Source of the DNA: PFJX01 sp964393825
GTDB taxonomy: Bacteria; Pseudomonadota; Gammaproteobacteria; Burkholderiales; Thiobacillaceae
DNA: 64,000 bases
Assembly: GCA_964393825.1 (NCBI GenBank)
Contig: CAYMUY010000023.1
Location: forward strand, 1-64,000
Direction: 5' to 3'
Shown here: positions 8,193-16,525 of the stretch, piece after piece
Numbering within the stretch: the stretch's first letter is position 1
Layout of the letters: every line of letters begins with the position of its first letter
Program-made: the position numbers and the translations under genes
The notes under the pieces: generated by a model
What the model was told of the DNA's origin: nothing
Seen by the model: the letters and a program-made list of their open reading frames with translations, nothing else
Databases searched by the model: none

Positions 8193-8900
8193 CTATTTGT
8201 AGACCGGCGGCGGTACGAACATCGGCAGCATCGGAATGCCCTGCGGCATCACCTGGGCGCCGTAGGGCGCGCGCAGCATCGCGCCCACCGTCGGGCCGTA
8301 TGCCTGCGGATTGGCCATGCCGCCCATCCAGGCGCCATACCAGTTGGGATTGAGCGGTGTCGTCGCCATGCTCGTCACGCGCGGATCTGTTGGCGCCGTG
8401 GCCCAGCGCAGATAGACATTGGGATTCAGGGCATTCGCGGCCAACGCCAGCAGCTTCGGGTCCAGCGGCGCCATCACCCAGCGCATCAACTTGTTCGGGT
8501 CCGCCACCACGGTTTGTGTCGCAGCGAGGAACTGCGGATCCATCATGGCGGTAGTCCAGGCGGCAATGACCGCCGGGTCAAGGGCCCGGGCGAAATTGCC
8601 GTAGGCGCGCGGATCCATCAGGCTGGAGGTGGACTGCATGTAGAGATTCGGTTCCATCATGGCCTTGGCCGCGTCGAGCAGGAACTGCGGCTCCGACACC
8701 ACGGACAGCGCCGCCAGGAATTTTTTCGGGTCAGCCAGCATGTCCCCGTTGCGAGTGAAATCGGCGAGATAAGCGATCCACTCCTGGGTGCCGCTGGGCA
8801 TGGCGGCTTTTCCCGGAGCGGGGGCGGGGGCATCAGCGGCGAAACAGCCGACGCTGGATACCGTCAATGCGACGGCGAGGGATAGGCGGCGTGCTTTCAT
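8193..8900 (-). CDS. Secreted protein with twelve 12-13-residue (D/E/N)P repeats, function unknown
   Basis: A 235-residue protein I do not recognise. A good GGAG site precedes the ATG at 8900. The first ~22 residues are a signal peptide (MKARRLSLAVALTVSSVGCFAADA); the Cys at 19 could even make it a lipoprotein, but the lipobox is poor. From residue 57 an acidic or Asn residue followed by Pro recurs with Pro at 58, 71, 84, 97, 109, 122, 135, 148, 160, 173, 185 and 198. The strict period is 12 or 13 residues. Between them lie mostly Ala, Leu and Met with one aromatic (for example DPQFLAATQTVVADP). This predicts a small helical solenoid or a bundle of short amphipathic helices. The C-terminus is Pro/Met-rich (QGIPMLPMFVPPPVYK). 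The next gene upstream is the hydrogenase protease, 82 bp away; a link is unproven. Confidence 0.75.
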   Translation of the reverse strand: MKARRLSLAVALTVSSVGCFAADAPAPAPGKAAMPSGTQEWIAYLADFTRNGDMLADPKKFLAALSVVSEPQFLLDAAKAMMEPNLYMQSTSSLMDPRAYGNFARALDPAVIAAWTTAMMDPQFLAATQTVVADPNKLMRWVMAPLDPKLLALAANALNPNVYLRWATAPTDPRVTSMATTPLNPNWYGAWMGGMANPQAYGPTVGAMLRAPYGAQVMPQGIPMLPMFVPPPVYK

Positions 8901-8981
8901 CCTGGTCTCCTGTTGTACAAATAATTCAATATTAACAATTGCTTATGCACCTGTAGCGCATAGGCTGATTGTGCCGGGATT

Positions 8982-9443
8982 TCACGAGCAGGTGTCGGAA
9001 ATACGTTGCCTGATGAAGTCCAGCGCCGCTTGCAGATTGGCGCTGGCCGTCGCGCTCAGCCCTTCGCCCAGTTCGAATGACCGGCCCTGGATCGCCAGCA
9101 CGAAAGCCGGCGGTGGTTCGCCGAACAATTTTTCGTAGGCATGCAACACGGCGCCGGGCGAAAGCTCATGGCTGCTGTAGCTGGCATCCTCGACCGCGGC
9201 GACGGGCGTGAAGGAAAAGGCCGCCGACATGTCGATGCCAGCATCGACGAACACCACTTCCCGCCGCCCCTGAAGATCCAGTGCGTATTCCACCTGGAGC
9301 TGGAAATCGGTGAGCAACGCCACACCCGGTGGCGTGTCCGCTTCAAGGCACTCGATCAACAGCGGCCCGAGCGCGTCGTCGCCGCGACTGGGGTTGCCGA
9401 TGCCGATGATCAGTAGCGGCGGCACCGCGCCGGCTGTGTTCAC
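8982..9443 (-). CDS. hoxW: Hydrogenase maturation protease (HoxW-like)
   Basis: A 153-residue endopeptidase of the HycI/HybD/HoxW family, which removes the C-terminal tail of a [NiFe] large subunit after nickel insertion. The N-terminal GIGNPSRGDDALGP is the family signature. Asp22/23, Asp67 (FVDAG) and His92 (SSHELSP) occupy the positions of the three nickel-sensing ligands known from HybD (Glu16, Asp62, His93). The GTG at 9443 was chosen because it lies 10 bp after the hoxH stop; an in-frame ATG at 9491 would overlap hoxH by 38 bp and add an Arg/Cys-rich stretch unlike the family. Translationally coupled to hoxH, whose tail it presumably cleaves. Confidence 0.88.
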   Translation of the reverse strand: MNTAGAVPPLLIIGIGNPSRGDDALGPLLIECLEADTPPGVALLTDFQLQVEYALDLQGRREVVFVDAGIDMSAAFSFTPVAAVEDASYSSHELSPGAVLHAYEKLFGEPPPAFVLAIQGRSFELGEGLSATASANLQAALDFIRQRISDTCS

Positions 9444-9453
9444 CCGACCAGCC

Positions 9454-10941
9454 CTACAACACCGGCGAGTCGCCGGCGCTACAGGTTCCACGCGTCAGAC
9501 GGTCGATCTCCCGCCCTTCCGCGTCCAGCAATTCCACTTGTAGCGGCATCTTGCCCAGCGCATGGGTGGCACAGGAGAGGCAGGGATCGAAGGCGCGGAC
9601 GGCGACTTCGATGTGATTGAGCAGGCCCTCGGTCAACTTGCGGCCATCGAGGTACTGGCGCGCAACCTGGCGCACTGCCTCGTTCATGGCCTGGTTGTTG
9701 TGGGTGGTGGAGACGATCAGGTTGGCGCGGATCACCTGATCATTCTCGTCGACCCGGTAATGATGAATCAGGGTGCCGCGCGGCGCCTCGATCATGCCGA
9801 CGCCACGCTCCTGGCGCTCGCCCTTGACCACCAGGTCGTCGCCTTGCAGGTCGGCATCATGCAGCAGTTCCTTGATCGCCTCGGCTGCGTGCAGCATCTC
9901 GATCATGCGCGCCCAGTGATAGGCCAGGGTGGCGCCGGTGGCGCTGCCGCCGTCGAAGGCCAGGAATGCCTGGCGCTCGCGCTCGGCCAGCGGCGTGGGA
10001 ATGAAGTCGCACTGGGTCACGCGGGTGAGCGGACCGACCCGATACCAGCCCTGTTCCGGCCCAAGCGCGCGCAGGAAGGGAAACTTCATGTACGACCAGG
10101 GCTTCACCTCTTCCAGGATGTGCTCCCAGTAGTGGTTGTAATCGACGTGGTCGAACAGTGTCTTGCCGTCCATGTCACGGGCACGCAAGCCGCCGTGGTA
10201 GAGGTCCATCGCCCCGTCGGCGCGGACCAGCCCCAGTGTGTGCGCCCGGAAGCGGCCGAAGGCGTTGTATTCCGTCAGGTTTTGTTCGAACAGGTTGCGC
10301 GCGATATGCACCGCGTCGCGACTCCAGCCGATGATCTGATAGATGTCTTTCAACAGTTCATCGCGCTCGACAAGGCTCAGGTTCTTGTTCACCCCGCCCG
10401 GTACCGAGCCGGTGCCATGCACCCGCTTGCCGGCCGTGTGGCGAATCACCTCCTGTCCATATTTGCGCAGCATGACACCCTGGCGCGCCACCTCGGGATA
10501 GGCGGCGGCGATACCGACGATATTGCGCTGGGCCACATCGGAGCCGAAGCCGAACAACAGGTCCGGTGAAGAAAGATGGAAGAAATGCAGCGCGTGCGAT
10601 TGCAGGATCTGGCCGTAGTGCATCAGGCGGCGCAGCTTGTCGGCGGTGGGCGTGAGCTTGTGGGCGCCGACGATCTGGTCGAGCGCCTTGGAGGCAGCCA
10701 GATGGTGGGACACCGGGCAGATGCCGCACAGGCGTTGCACCATCACCGGCACTTCCCAATAGGGCCGGCCCTGGATGAATTTCTCGAACCCACGGAATTC
10801 GACGATGTGCAGGCGGACCTGCTGGACATGGTCGTCCTCATCCAGCAACAAGGTGACCTTGCCGTGACCTTCCACACGCGATATCGGTTCGATGGCGACG
10901 CGGCGCAGATTTTCCGGATGGGCGGCGGTTTCCAGGTTCAT
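9454..10941 (-). CDS. hoxH: [NiFe] hydrogenase large subunit, group 3 HoxH-like
   Basis: A 495-residue catalytic subunit of a cytosolic bidirectional [NiFe] hydrogenase. Both nickel-binding motifs are complete: RLCGICPVSHH with Cys72 and Cys75, and DPCLSCATH with Cys454 and Cys457. The DPCxxCxxH form and the RVEGHGKV start point to group 3, most like HoxH of NAD-reducing enzymes. A 35-residue tail after His460 should be removed by the adjacent protease. AAGGAG precedes the ATG. Upstream the neighbour is lepA on the opposite strand and downstream only hoxW follows, so the hoxEFUY partners (including the small subunit) are not here. They must lie elsewhere or be absent. Intact length and motifs argue against a decayed gene. 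Confidence 0.93.
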   Translation of the reverse strand: MNLETAAHPENLRRVAIEPISRVEGHGKVTLLLDEDDHVQQVRLHIVEFRGFEKFIQGRPYWEVPVMVQRLCGICPVSHHLAASKALDQIVGAHKLTPTADKLRRLMHYGQILQSHALHFFHLSSPDLLFGFGSDVAQRNIVGIAAAYPEVARQGVMLRKYGQEVIRHTAGKRVHGTGSVPGGVNKNLSLVERDELLKDIYQIIGWSRDAVHIARNLFEQNLTEYNAFGRFRAHTLGLVRADGAMDLYHGGLRARDMDGKTLFDHVDYNHYWEHILEEVKPWSYMKFPFLRALGPEQGWYRVGPLTRVTQCDFIPTPLAERERQAFLAFDGGSATGATLAYHWARMIEMLHAAEAIKELLHDADLQGDDLVVKGERQERGVGMIEAPRGTLIHHYRVDENDQVIRANLIVSTTHNNQAMNEAVRQVARQYLDGRKLTEGLLNHIEVAVRAFDPCLSCATHALGKMPLQVELLDAEGREIDRLTRGTCSAGDSPVL

Positions 10942-11056
10942 GGCGAACTCCTTGTTCCAAGCGAAGCCTAGACTGCATCAAATTGCGGGCATGCGCCACC
11001 CTGGAAGCGATAAGCCCCTGTCCTTTCAGGTAAAATCCGCGGCCACTCTTTCTCGG

Positions 11057-11085
11057 GAGGCACCTTGCGTGCCTCGTATTTTTTT
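11057..11085 (+). promoter_or_regulatory. Terminator-like hairpin in the lepA leader
   Basis: GAGGCAC (11057-11063) pairs with GTGCCTC (11069-11075) around a CTTGC loop. GTATTTTTTT follows and abuts the lepA ATG at 11086. The only good Shine-Dalgarno (GGGAGG, 11055-11060) lies inside the hairpin. A TAAAAT at 11031-11036 could be the -10 of a promoter with a weak -35. The element could attenuate the lepA operon or act as a translational switch. Alternatively translation starts at the TTG at 11065, just after the Shine-Dalgarno. Confidence 0.55.
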
Positions 11086-12879
11086 ATGCGCAACATCCGC
11101 AACTTTTCCATCATCGCCCACATCGACCACGGCAAGTCGACGCTTGCCGACCGCATCATCCATTCCTGCGGCGGCCTCGCCGACCGCGAGATGGAAGCGC
11201 AGGTGCTCGATTCGATGGATCTGGAGCGGGAGCGCGGCATCACCATCAAGGCGCAGACCGCCGCCCTGCTCTACACAGCTAAGGATGGCCAGGAATACCA
11301 GCTCAACCTGATCGACACCCCCGGCCACGTCGACTTCTCCTATGAAGTCTCCCGCTCGCTCTCCGCCTGCGAGGGCGCGCTGCTGGTGGTGGACGCCTCC
11401 CAGGGGGTCGAGGCGCAGACCGTGGCGAACTGCTACACCGCCGTGGAACTGGGCGTCGAAGTGTTCCCGGTGCTGAACAAGATCGACCTGCCTTCCGCCG
11501 ACCCCGAGCGGGTCATCCAGGAAATCGAGGACATCGTCGGCATTCCCGCCGACCACGCGGTGCATTGCTCGGCCAAGAGCGGCCTCGGCGTCATCGACGT
11601 CCTGGAAGCCGTCGTCAAGTACATCCCCGCCCCCGCCGGTGACGAGGAGGCGCCGCTGAAGGCGCTGATCATCGACTCCTGGTTCGACAACTACGTCGGC
11701 GTCGTGATGCTGGTGCGGGTGGTCGACGGTGTGGTGAAGCAGAAGGACAAGATCCGCCTGATGGCCGGCGACTTCGATTACCAGGTGGAAAACCTCGGTG
11801 TATTCACGCCGAAGTCGCTGGCCCGGCCCGAACTGCGCGCCGGCCAGGTCGGCTTCATCATCGCCGGCATCAAGGACCTGAAGCACGCCAAGGTGGGCGA
11901 CACCATCACCCTGGCCAACCGCCCGGCCGCGGCGGCCCTGCCCGGCTTCAAGGAAATCCAGCCACAGGTGTTCGCCGGCCTCTACCCGGTGGAGTCGCAC
12001 GAATACGACAGCCTGCGCGACGCCCTGACCAAACTGCAACTCAACGACGCCGCCCTGCGTTTCGAGCCGGAAACCTCGCAGGCGCTGGGCTTCGGCTTTC
12101 GCTGCGGCTTTCTCGGCCTGCTCCACATGGACGTGGTGCAGGAGCGCCTGGAACGGGAATATGACCAGAGCCTGATCACCACCGCGCCTTCGGTGGAATA
12201 CCAGGTGATCATGAAGGACGGCAGCCAGATCGAGGTGGAAAACCCCTCGCGCCTGCCTGACCTGTCCAAGATCGAGGAGATCCGCGAGCCCATCATCACC
12301 GCCACCATCCTGGTGCCCGAGGAGTTTCTCGGCAATGTCATGACCCTGTGCAACCAGAAGCGCGGCGCCCAGGTGGACATGAAATACCTCGGCCGCCAGG
12401 TGATGATCAAGTACGACATCCCGCTCAACGAAGTGGTGCTGGACTTCTTCGACAGACTCAAATCCACCTCGCGCGGCTATGCTTCGCTGGACTACGAGTT
12501 CAAGGAGTTCCGCGCTGACGACCTGATCAAGCTGGACGTGCTGGTCAACGGCGAGAAGGTCGATGCCCTGGCGCTGATCGTTCACCGCGGCACCTCGCAA
12601 TACCGTGGCCGTGAACTGGTCGCCAAAATGCGTGAACTGATCCCGCGCCAGATGTTCGACGTGGCGGTGCAGGCCGCCATCGGTGCCCACATCATCGCCC
12701 GCGAGACCGTCAAGGCCTTGCGCAAGAACGTGCTGGCCAAGTGCTACGGCGGCGACATCACCCGCAAGAAGAAACTTCTTGAGAAGCAGAAGGAAGGCAA
12801 GAAGCGGATGAAGCAGGTGGGCAACGTCGAAATTCCGCAGGAAGCCTTCCTGGCCATCCTGCAAGTTGGAGATAAATAA
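11086..12879 (+). CDS. lepA: Elongation factor 4 (LepA)
   Basis: A 597-residue translational GTPase that back-translocates or rescues stalled ribosomes. G motifs are clear: AHIDHGKST (G1), DTPGHVDF (G3), NKIDLP (G4). The LepA-specific C-terminal domain ends KKRMKQVGNVEIPQEAFLAIL. The family start (M-x-x-IRNFSIIAHIDHG) favours ATG 11086, but this codon has no ribosome site of its own. A TTG at 11065 with GGGAGG five bases upstream would add MRASYFF. First gene of the lepA-lepB-DUF4845-rnc-era-recO-pdxJ run; lepB starts on the base after the stop. Confidence 0.97.
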   Translation: MRNIRNFSIIAHIDHGKSTLADRIIHSCGGLADREMEAQVLDSMDLERERGITIKAQTAALLYTAKDGQEYQLNLIDTPGHVDFSYEVSRSLSACEGALLVVDASQGVEAQTVANCYTAVELGVEVFPVLNKIDLPSADPERVIQEIEDIVGIPADHAVHCSAKSGLGVIDVLEAVVKYIPAPAGDEEAPLKALIIDSWFDNYVGVVMLVRVVDGVVKQKDKIRLMAGDFDYQVENLGVFTPKSLARPELRAGQVGFIIAGIKDLKHAKVGDTITLANRPAAAALPGFKEIQPQVFAGLYPVESHEYDSLRDALTKLQLNDAALRFEPETSQALGFGFRCGFLGLLHMDVVQERLEREYDQSLITTAPSVEYQVIMKDGSQIEVENPSRLPDLSKIEEIREPIITATILVPEEFLGNVMTLCNQKRGAQVDMKYLGRQVMIKYDIPLNEVVLDFFDRLKSTSRGYASLDYEFKEFRADDLIKLDVLVNGEKVDALALIVHRGTSQYRGRELVAKMRELIPRQMFDVAVQAAIGAHIIARETVKALRKNVLAKCYGGDITRKKKLLEKQKEGKKRMKQVGNVEIPQEAFLAILQVGDK

Positions 12880-13716
12880 GTGAACTTCGCCCTGATTCTG
12901 TTTCTCGCCACGGTCATCACCGGCACCATCTGGCTGCTCGACCACCTGTTCCTGGCCAAGCACCGCGCGGACAAGGCCAAGCTGCCCATCCTGGTCGATT
13001 ACTCGAAGAGCTTCTTCCCGGTCATTCTGGTCGTGTTCCTGCTGCGTTCATTCCTGGTGGAGCCGTTCAAGATTCCATCCGGCTCGATGCTGCCGACCCT
13101 GTTGATTGGCGATTTCATCCTGGTGAACAAGTTCGAATACGGCATCCGTCTGCCGGTACTGAACAAGAAGGTGGTGCAACTGGGCGACCCGAAGGCGGGC
13201 GACGTGATGGTGTTCCGCTATCCCAGCGATCCCTCTCTGGATTACATCAAACGCGTGGTGGGCGTGCCCGGCGACGTGGTCGAATACCGGGGCAAGCATC
13301 TGATCATCAACGGCAAACCGACTGAAATGAAGCAGAACGGCAAATACGAATACACCGCCAGCGGCTTCAACATCGTGCAGGGGGACACCTGGCGCGAGAA
13401 GCTGGGCGAACACGAGCATATCGCGATGACCCAGCCGGACATGCCGCCGGTGGTGGTGCACCAGGTTGAGGGTGGGTTCCCCTTCCGCGACAACTGCAGC
13501 TACAACGACAACGGCTTCAAGTGCGTGGTGCCGGCGGGCCACTACTTCATGATGGGCGACAACCGCGACGCCTCCAACGACTCCCGCTACTGGGGATTCG
13601 TACCGGATGCGAACATCGTCGGCCGCGCCTTCTTCATCTGGTGGAACCTGGACGACTTCCTGAATTCCCTGAAAACCTTCTCGAAACCCGAACGCATCGG
13701 CTCCAGTATCAAGTGA
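12880..13716 (+). CDS. lepB: Signal peptidase I
   Basis: A 278-residue inner-membrane serine protease that cleaves Sec and Tat signal peptides. Two N-terminal membrane segments (about 3-22 and 46-60) precede the catalytic domain. The Ser-Lys dyad is visible as Ser69 in IPSGSMLPTL and Lys124 in DYIKRVVGVPGD. The C-terminal box GDNRDASNDSRYWGFVP is also typical. It starts with GTG directly after the lepA TAA, so it is translationally coupled. Length fits the proteobacterial enzyme. Confidence 0.97.
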   Translation: MNFALILFLATVITGTIWLLDHLFLAKHRADKAKLPILVDYSKSFFPVILVVFLLRSFLVEPFKIPSGSMLPTLLIGDFILVNKFEYGIRLPVLNKKVVQLGDPKAGDVMVFRYPSDPSLDYIKRVVGVPGDVVEYRGKHLIINGKPTEMKQNGKYEYTASGFNIVQGDTWREKLGEHEHIAMTQPDMPPVVVHQVEGGFPFRDNCSYNDNGFKCVVPAGHYFMMGDNRDASNDSRYWGFVPDANIVGRAFFIWWNLDDFLNSLKTFSKPERIGSSIK

Positions 13717-13723
13717 GACCAGC

Positions 13724-14092
13724 ATGAACAAGCAAACCGGCGTCACTCTCGGCGGCATGATCATCTTCCTGTTGCTGATGGGCCTGGCGGCCTATTCGGC
13801 AACCCGTGTCATCCCCGCCTACATGGATTACTGGCTGGTCCAGCGCACACTGAATCAACTGGTGAATCAGGACAATGTGTCGAACAGCAATGACGAGCAC
13901 ATCCGTGAGCAGTTTGCCAAGCACCTGAGTCTCAACAACATCACCCTCGTGAAGCGCTCCGACCTGCTCATCGAGCGCATTCCCAGCGGCGTGCACTTGA
14001 GCGCGACGTTCTCGACCAAGCGGCCCTACATGGGCCCGGTCAATCTGTGCCTGGATTTCCAGGCCGAGGCCAGTTCCGGCAGCGGAAACTGA
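13724..14092 (+). CDS. DUF4845 family membrane-anchored protein
   Basis: A 122-residue protein with one N-terminal membrane segment (GVTLGGMIIFLLLMGLAAYS). An extracytoplasmic domain follows, with FSTKRPYMGPVNLCLDF near its end. DUF4845 proteins occupy this exact slot between lepB and rnc in Betaproteobacteria and have no assigned function. The gene starts 7 bp after lepB. The pilin-like N-terminal topology has led to speculation about secretion, which cannot be judged here. Confidence 0.85.
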   Translation: MNKQTGVTLGGMIIFLLLMGLAAYSATRVIPAYMDYWLVQRTLNQLVNQDNVSNSNDEHIREQFAKHLSLNNITLVKRSDLLIERIPSGVHLSATFSTKRPYMGPVNLCLDFQAEASSGSGN

Positions 14093-14131
14093 CCACCGCG
14101 CCGGAAATCCCTTCTCGCACGCCGCCACGTG

Positions 14132-14887
14132 ATGCCCACACACCACGCCTCCCTGGAACAGTGTCTCGGCCATACCTGGCGCGATCGCCCGCTGCTGGCG
14201 CAGGCGCTGACACACCGCAGTCACGGCGCCACCAACAACGAGCGTCTGGAATATCTCGGTGACGGCGTCCTCAACTGCGTGGTGGGCATGATGTTGTACC
14301 AGCGTTTCCCGGAACTGCCAGAGGGACGCCTGTCGCGATTGCGCGCCAACCTGGTCAATCAGGACTCCCTGCACGAGATCGCACGCGAACTTGATCTGGG
14401 AAGCCATCTCCGCCTGGGCGAGGGCGAACTCAAGAGTGGCGGCGCCAGCCGGCCCTCCATTCTCGCCGATGCGCTGGAATCCCTGTTTGGCGCCGCCTTC
14501 CTGGACGGCGGCTTCGAAACCGCCCGCGCGATGATCGAGCGCCTGTTCAACGAGCGCATCAACGCGATCAATCCCACGGTACAGGGCAAGGATGCCAAGA
14601 CTCGTCTGCAGGAATGGCTGCAGTCGCGGCATCACGGCCTGCCCTGCTACACCCTTGTGGATACCAGCGGCCAGGCGCACGCCCAGACCTTCCATGTGGA
14701 ATGTCGCATCGCCGCGCTGGACATCACCACCCTGGGTCAGGGATGCAACCGCAAGACAGCGGAACAGGTGGCGGCCAAGGCGGCACTGTCTCGGGTGGAA
14801 GGCCAAGGCCTCAAGCGCAAGGGACAGGACAAGCCCGCCGCGCCCGGGAAAGCAACCGCAGCGCAATCGAAACCAGGGGCCTCATGA
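14132..14887 (+). CDS. rnc: Ribonuclease III
   Basis: A 251-residue double-strand-specific endonuclease for rRNA and mRNA processing. The catalytic signature is NERLEYLGDGVLN (Glu and Asp metal ligands). The second acidic cluster is DALESLFGAAFLDGG. A double-stranded-RNA-binding domain follows at about residues 153-222 (DAKTRLQEWLQSRHH...NRKTAEQVAAKAAL). A short Lys/Ala/Pro-rich tail ends the protein. The ATG at 14132 is immediately preceded by an in-frame GTG at 14129. Its TGA overlaps the era start (ATGA type). Confidence 0.96.
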   Translation: MPTHHASLEQCLGHTWRDRPLLAQALTHRSHGATNNERLEYLGDGVLNCVVGMMLYQRFPELPEGRLSRLRANLVNQDSLHEIARELDLGSHLRLGEGELKSGGASRPSILADALESLFGAAFLDGGFETARAMIERLFNERINAINPTVQGKDAKTRLQEWLQSRHHGLPCYTLVDTSGQAHAQTFHVECRIAALDITTLGQGCNRKTAEQVAAKAALSRVEGQGLKRKGQDKPAAPGKATAAQSKPGAS

Positions 14888-15771
14888 CCCAGCCTTTCCG
14901 CACCGGCATCATCGCCGTCATCGGCCGCCCCAACGTCGGCAAGTCCACCCTGGTCAACGCCCTGGTGGGCGCCAAGGTCAGCATCGTCTCCAACAAACCT
15001 CAGACCACGCGCCACCGCATCCTCGGGGTACGCACGGAAGCGGACGCACAGTTCATCTTTGCCGACACCCCGGGTTTCCAGACCCAGTTCAAGAGCGCGC
15101 TCAACACCGCGATGAACCGCTCGGTCACGCAAGCCCTGGCGGAAGTGGACGCAGTGGTCTGGCTGGTGGAAGCGCGCAAGCTTACCCCCGCCGACCAGCG
15201 TATCCTGCCGCTGTTGCCGCGCAACAAGCCGGTAATTCTGGTGGTGAACAAGATCGACACGGTGGCGGACAAGACCGTGCTGTTCCCCTACCTGGAAATG
15301 CTGTCTCAACAGTACAAGTTCGCTGAGATCGTGCCCCTCTGCGCCGAGAAGGCCAAGGATGCCGAGCGCCTGCCCGCCATCGTGAAACCTTATCTTCCGG
15401 AAGGCGAGCCCTGGTTCGCCGAGGACGACATCACCGACCGCAGTTCCCGCTTCCTCGCCGCCGAGATCGTGCGCGAGAAGGTGTTCCGCCTGACCGGCGA
15501 TGAAATCCCCTACGCGGTGGCGGTCACCATCGAGGAATTCACGGAAGAACCCAACCTGTTCCGCATCGGCGCCGTGGTCTGGGTCGACCGCGACGCCCAC
15601 AAACCGATCCTGCTCGGTCGCGGCGGCGAGCACATCAAGCGCATTGCCACCGAGTCGCGCCAGGACATGGAGAAGCTGTTCGATCGCAAGGTCTTCCTCA
15701 ACGTCTGGGTGAAGGTGAAAGGCGGCTGGGCGGACGACGCGCGGCTGATCAAACAATTCGGGTATGAGTAA
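14884..15771 (+). CDS. era: GTPase Era
   Basis: A 295-residue GTPase required for 30S ribosome maturation that binds the 3' end of 16S rRNA. GTPase motifs are GRPNVGKST (G1), DTPGF (G3) and NKIDTV (G4). The C-terminal KH domain contains ILLGRGGEHIKRIATESRQDME. The ATG at 14884 overlaps the rnc stop by 4 bp, as in most Betaproteobacteria. Confidence 0.97.
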   Translation: MTQPFRTGIIAVIGRPNVGKSTLVNALVGAKVSIVSNKPQTTRHRILGVRTEADAQFIFADTPGFQTQFKSALNTAMNRSVTQALAEVDAVVWLVEARKLTPADQRILPLLPRNKPVILVVNKIDTVADKTVLFPYLEMLSQQYKFAEIVPLCAEKAKDAERLPAIVKPYLPEGEPWFAEDDITDRSSRFLAAEIVREKVFRLTGDEIPYAVAVTIEEFTEEPNLFRIGAVVWVDRDAHKPILLGRGGEHIKRIATESRQDMEKLFDRKVFLNVWVKVKGGWADDARLIKQFGYE

Positions 15772-15777
15772 GCCCCT

Positions 15778-16494
15778 GTGAGTGAGCGCGTCGACGGCGA
15801 TCCGGCCTTCGTCCTGCATACCCGCCCCTGGCGCGAAACCAGCCTGATCGTCGACATCCTCTCGCGCCACCACGGCCGCATCGGCCTGGTGGCGCGGGGC
15901 GCCCGGCGCGCCGGGGCGGCGGTGAAGGCGCGGCTGATCCCGTTCCAGCCGCTTACCCTGTCCTGGTTTGGGCGGGCCCAGTTGCGCACCCTGCACGCGG
16001 CGGAATGGCAGGGCGGCGGCCTGATGCTGCGCGGCCACGCCCTGATGTGCGGCTTCTACCTCAACGAACTGCTGCTCCGCCTGCTGCCGGAAGGCGACGC
16101 CCACGAAACCCTGTTCGACCACTACTACCAGGCCCTGGCCAACCTCAATGGCGGCCCGGAAGTGGAGCCGGTGCTCCGCCGCTTCGAACTCGACCTGCTC
16201 TCGGAACTGGGCTATGCGCAATCGCTCGGCCATCAGGCTGACGGAGGCGACATCGACCCGAAGGCGCGTTACGGCTACGAGATTGGGAAAGGCATCACCC
16301 CACCGGGCCATGGCATTCTGTACAGCGGCCGCACCCTGCTGGACATGGCGACCGGCGACTTCAGGCGGCCTGCCACCCTCGCCGAAGGTAAACTACTGAT
16401 GCGCGCCCTCCTCGCCCATTACCTGGGCGACAAACCCCTCGCCACCCGGCAGATGCTTCTGGATTTGCAGCGCGTGGAAAGCAGCAATACCTGA
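15778..16494 (+). CDS. recO: DNA repair protein RecO
   Basis: A 238-residue RecF-pathway mediator that loads RecA and anneals SSB-coated strands. The N-terminal OB fold contains FVLHTRPWRETSLIVDILSR and GRIGLVARGARR. The helical C-terminal part has CGFYLNELLLRLLPEGDAHETLFDHY. The start is GTG, 6 bp after era. The zinc-binding cysteines seen in some RecO proteins are absent, as is common in Proteobacteria. Confidence 0.94.
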   Translation: MSERVDGDPAFVLHTRPWRETSLIVDILSRHHGRIGLVARGARRAGAAVKARLIPFQPLTLSWFGRAQLRTLHAAEWQGGGLMLRGHALMCGFYLNELLLRLLPEGDAHETLFDHYYQALANLNGGPEVEPVLRRFELDLLSELGYAQSLGHQADGGDIDPKARYGYEIGKGITPPGHGILYSGRTLLDMATGDFRRPATLAEGKLLMRALLAHYLGDKPLATRQMLLDLQRVESSNT

Positions 16495-16525
16495 CACCCC
16501 ACCCACCTTTCATCCCTCACCCATC

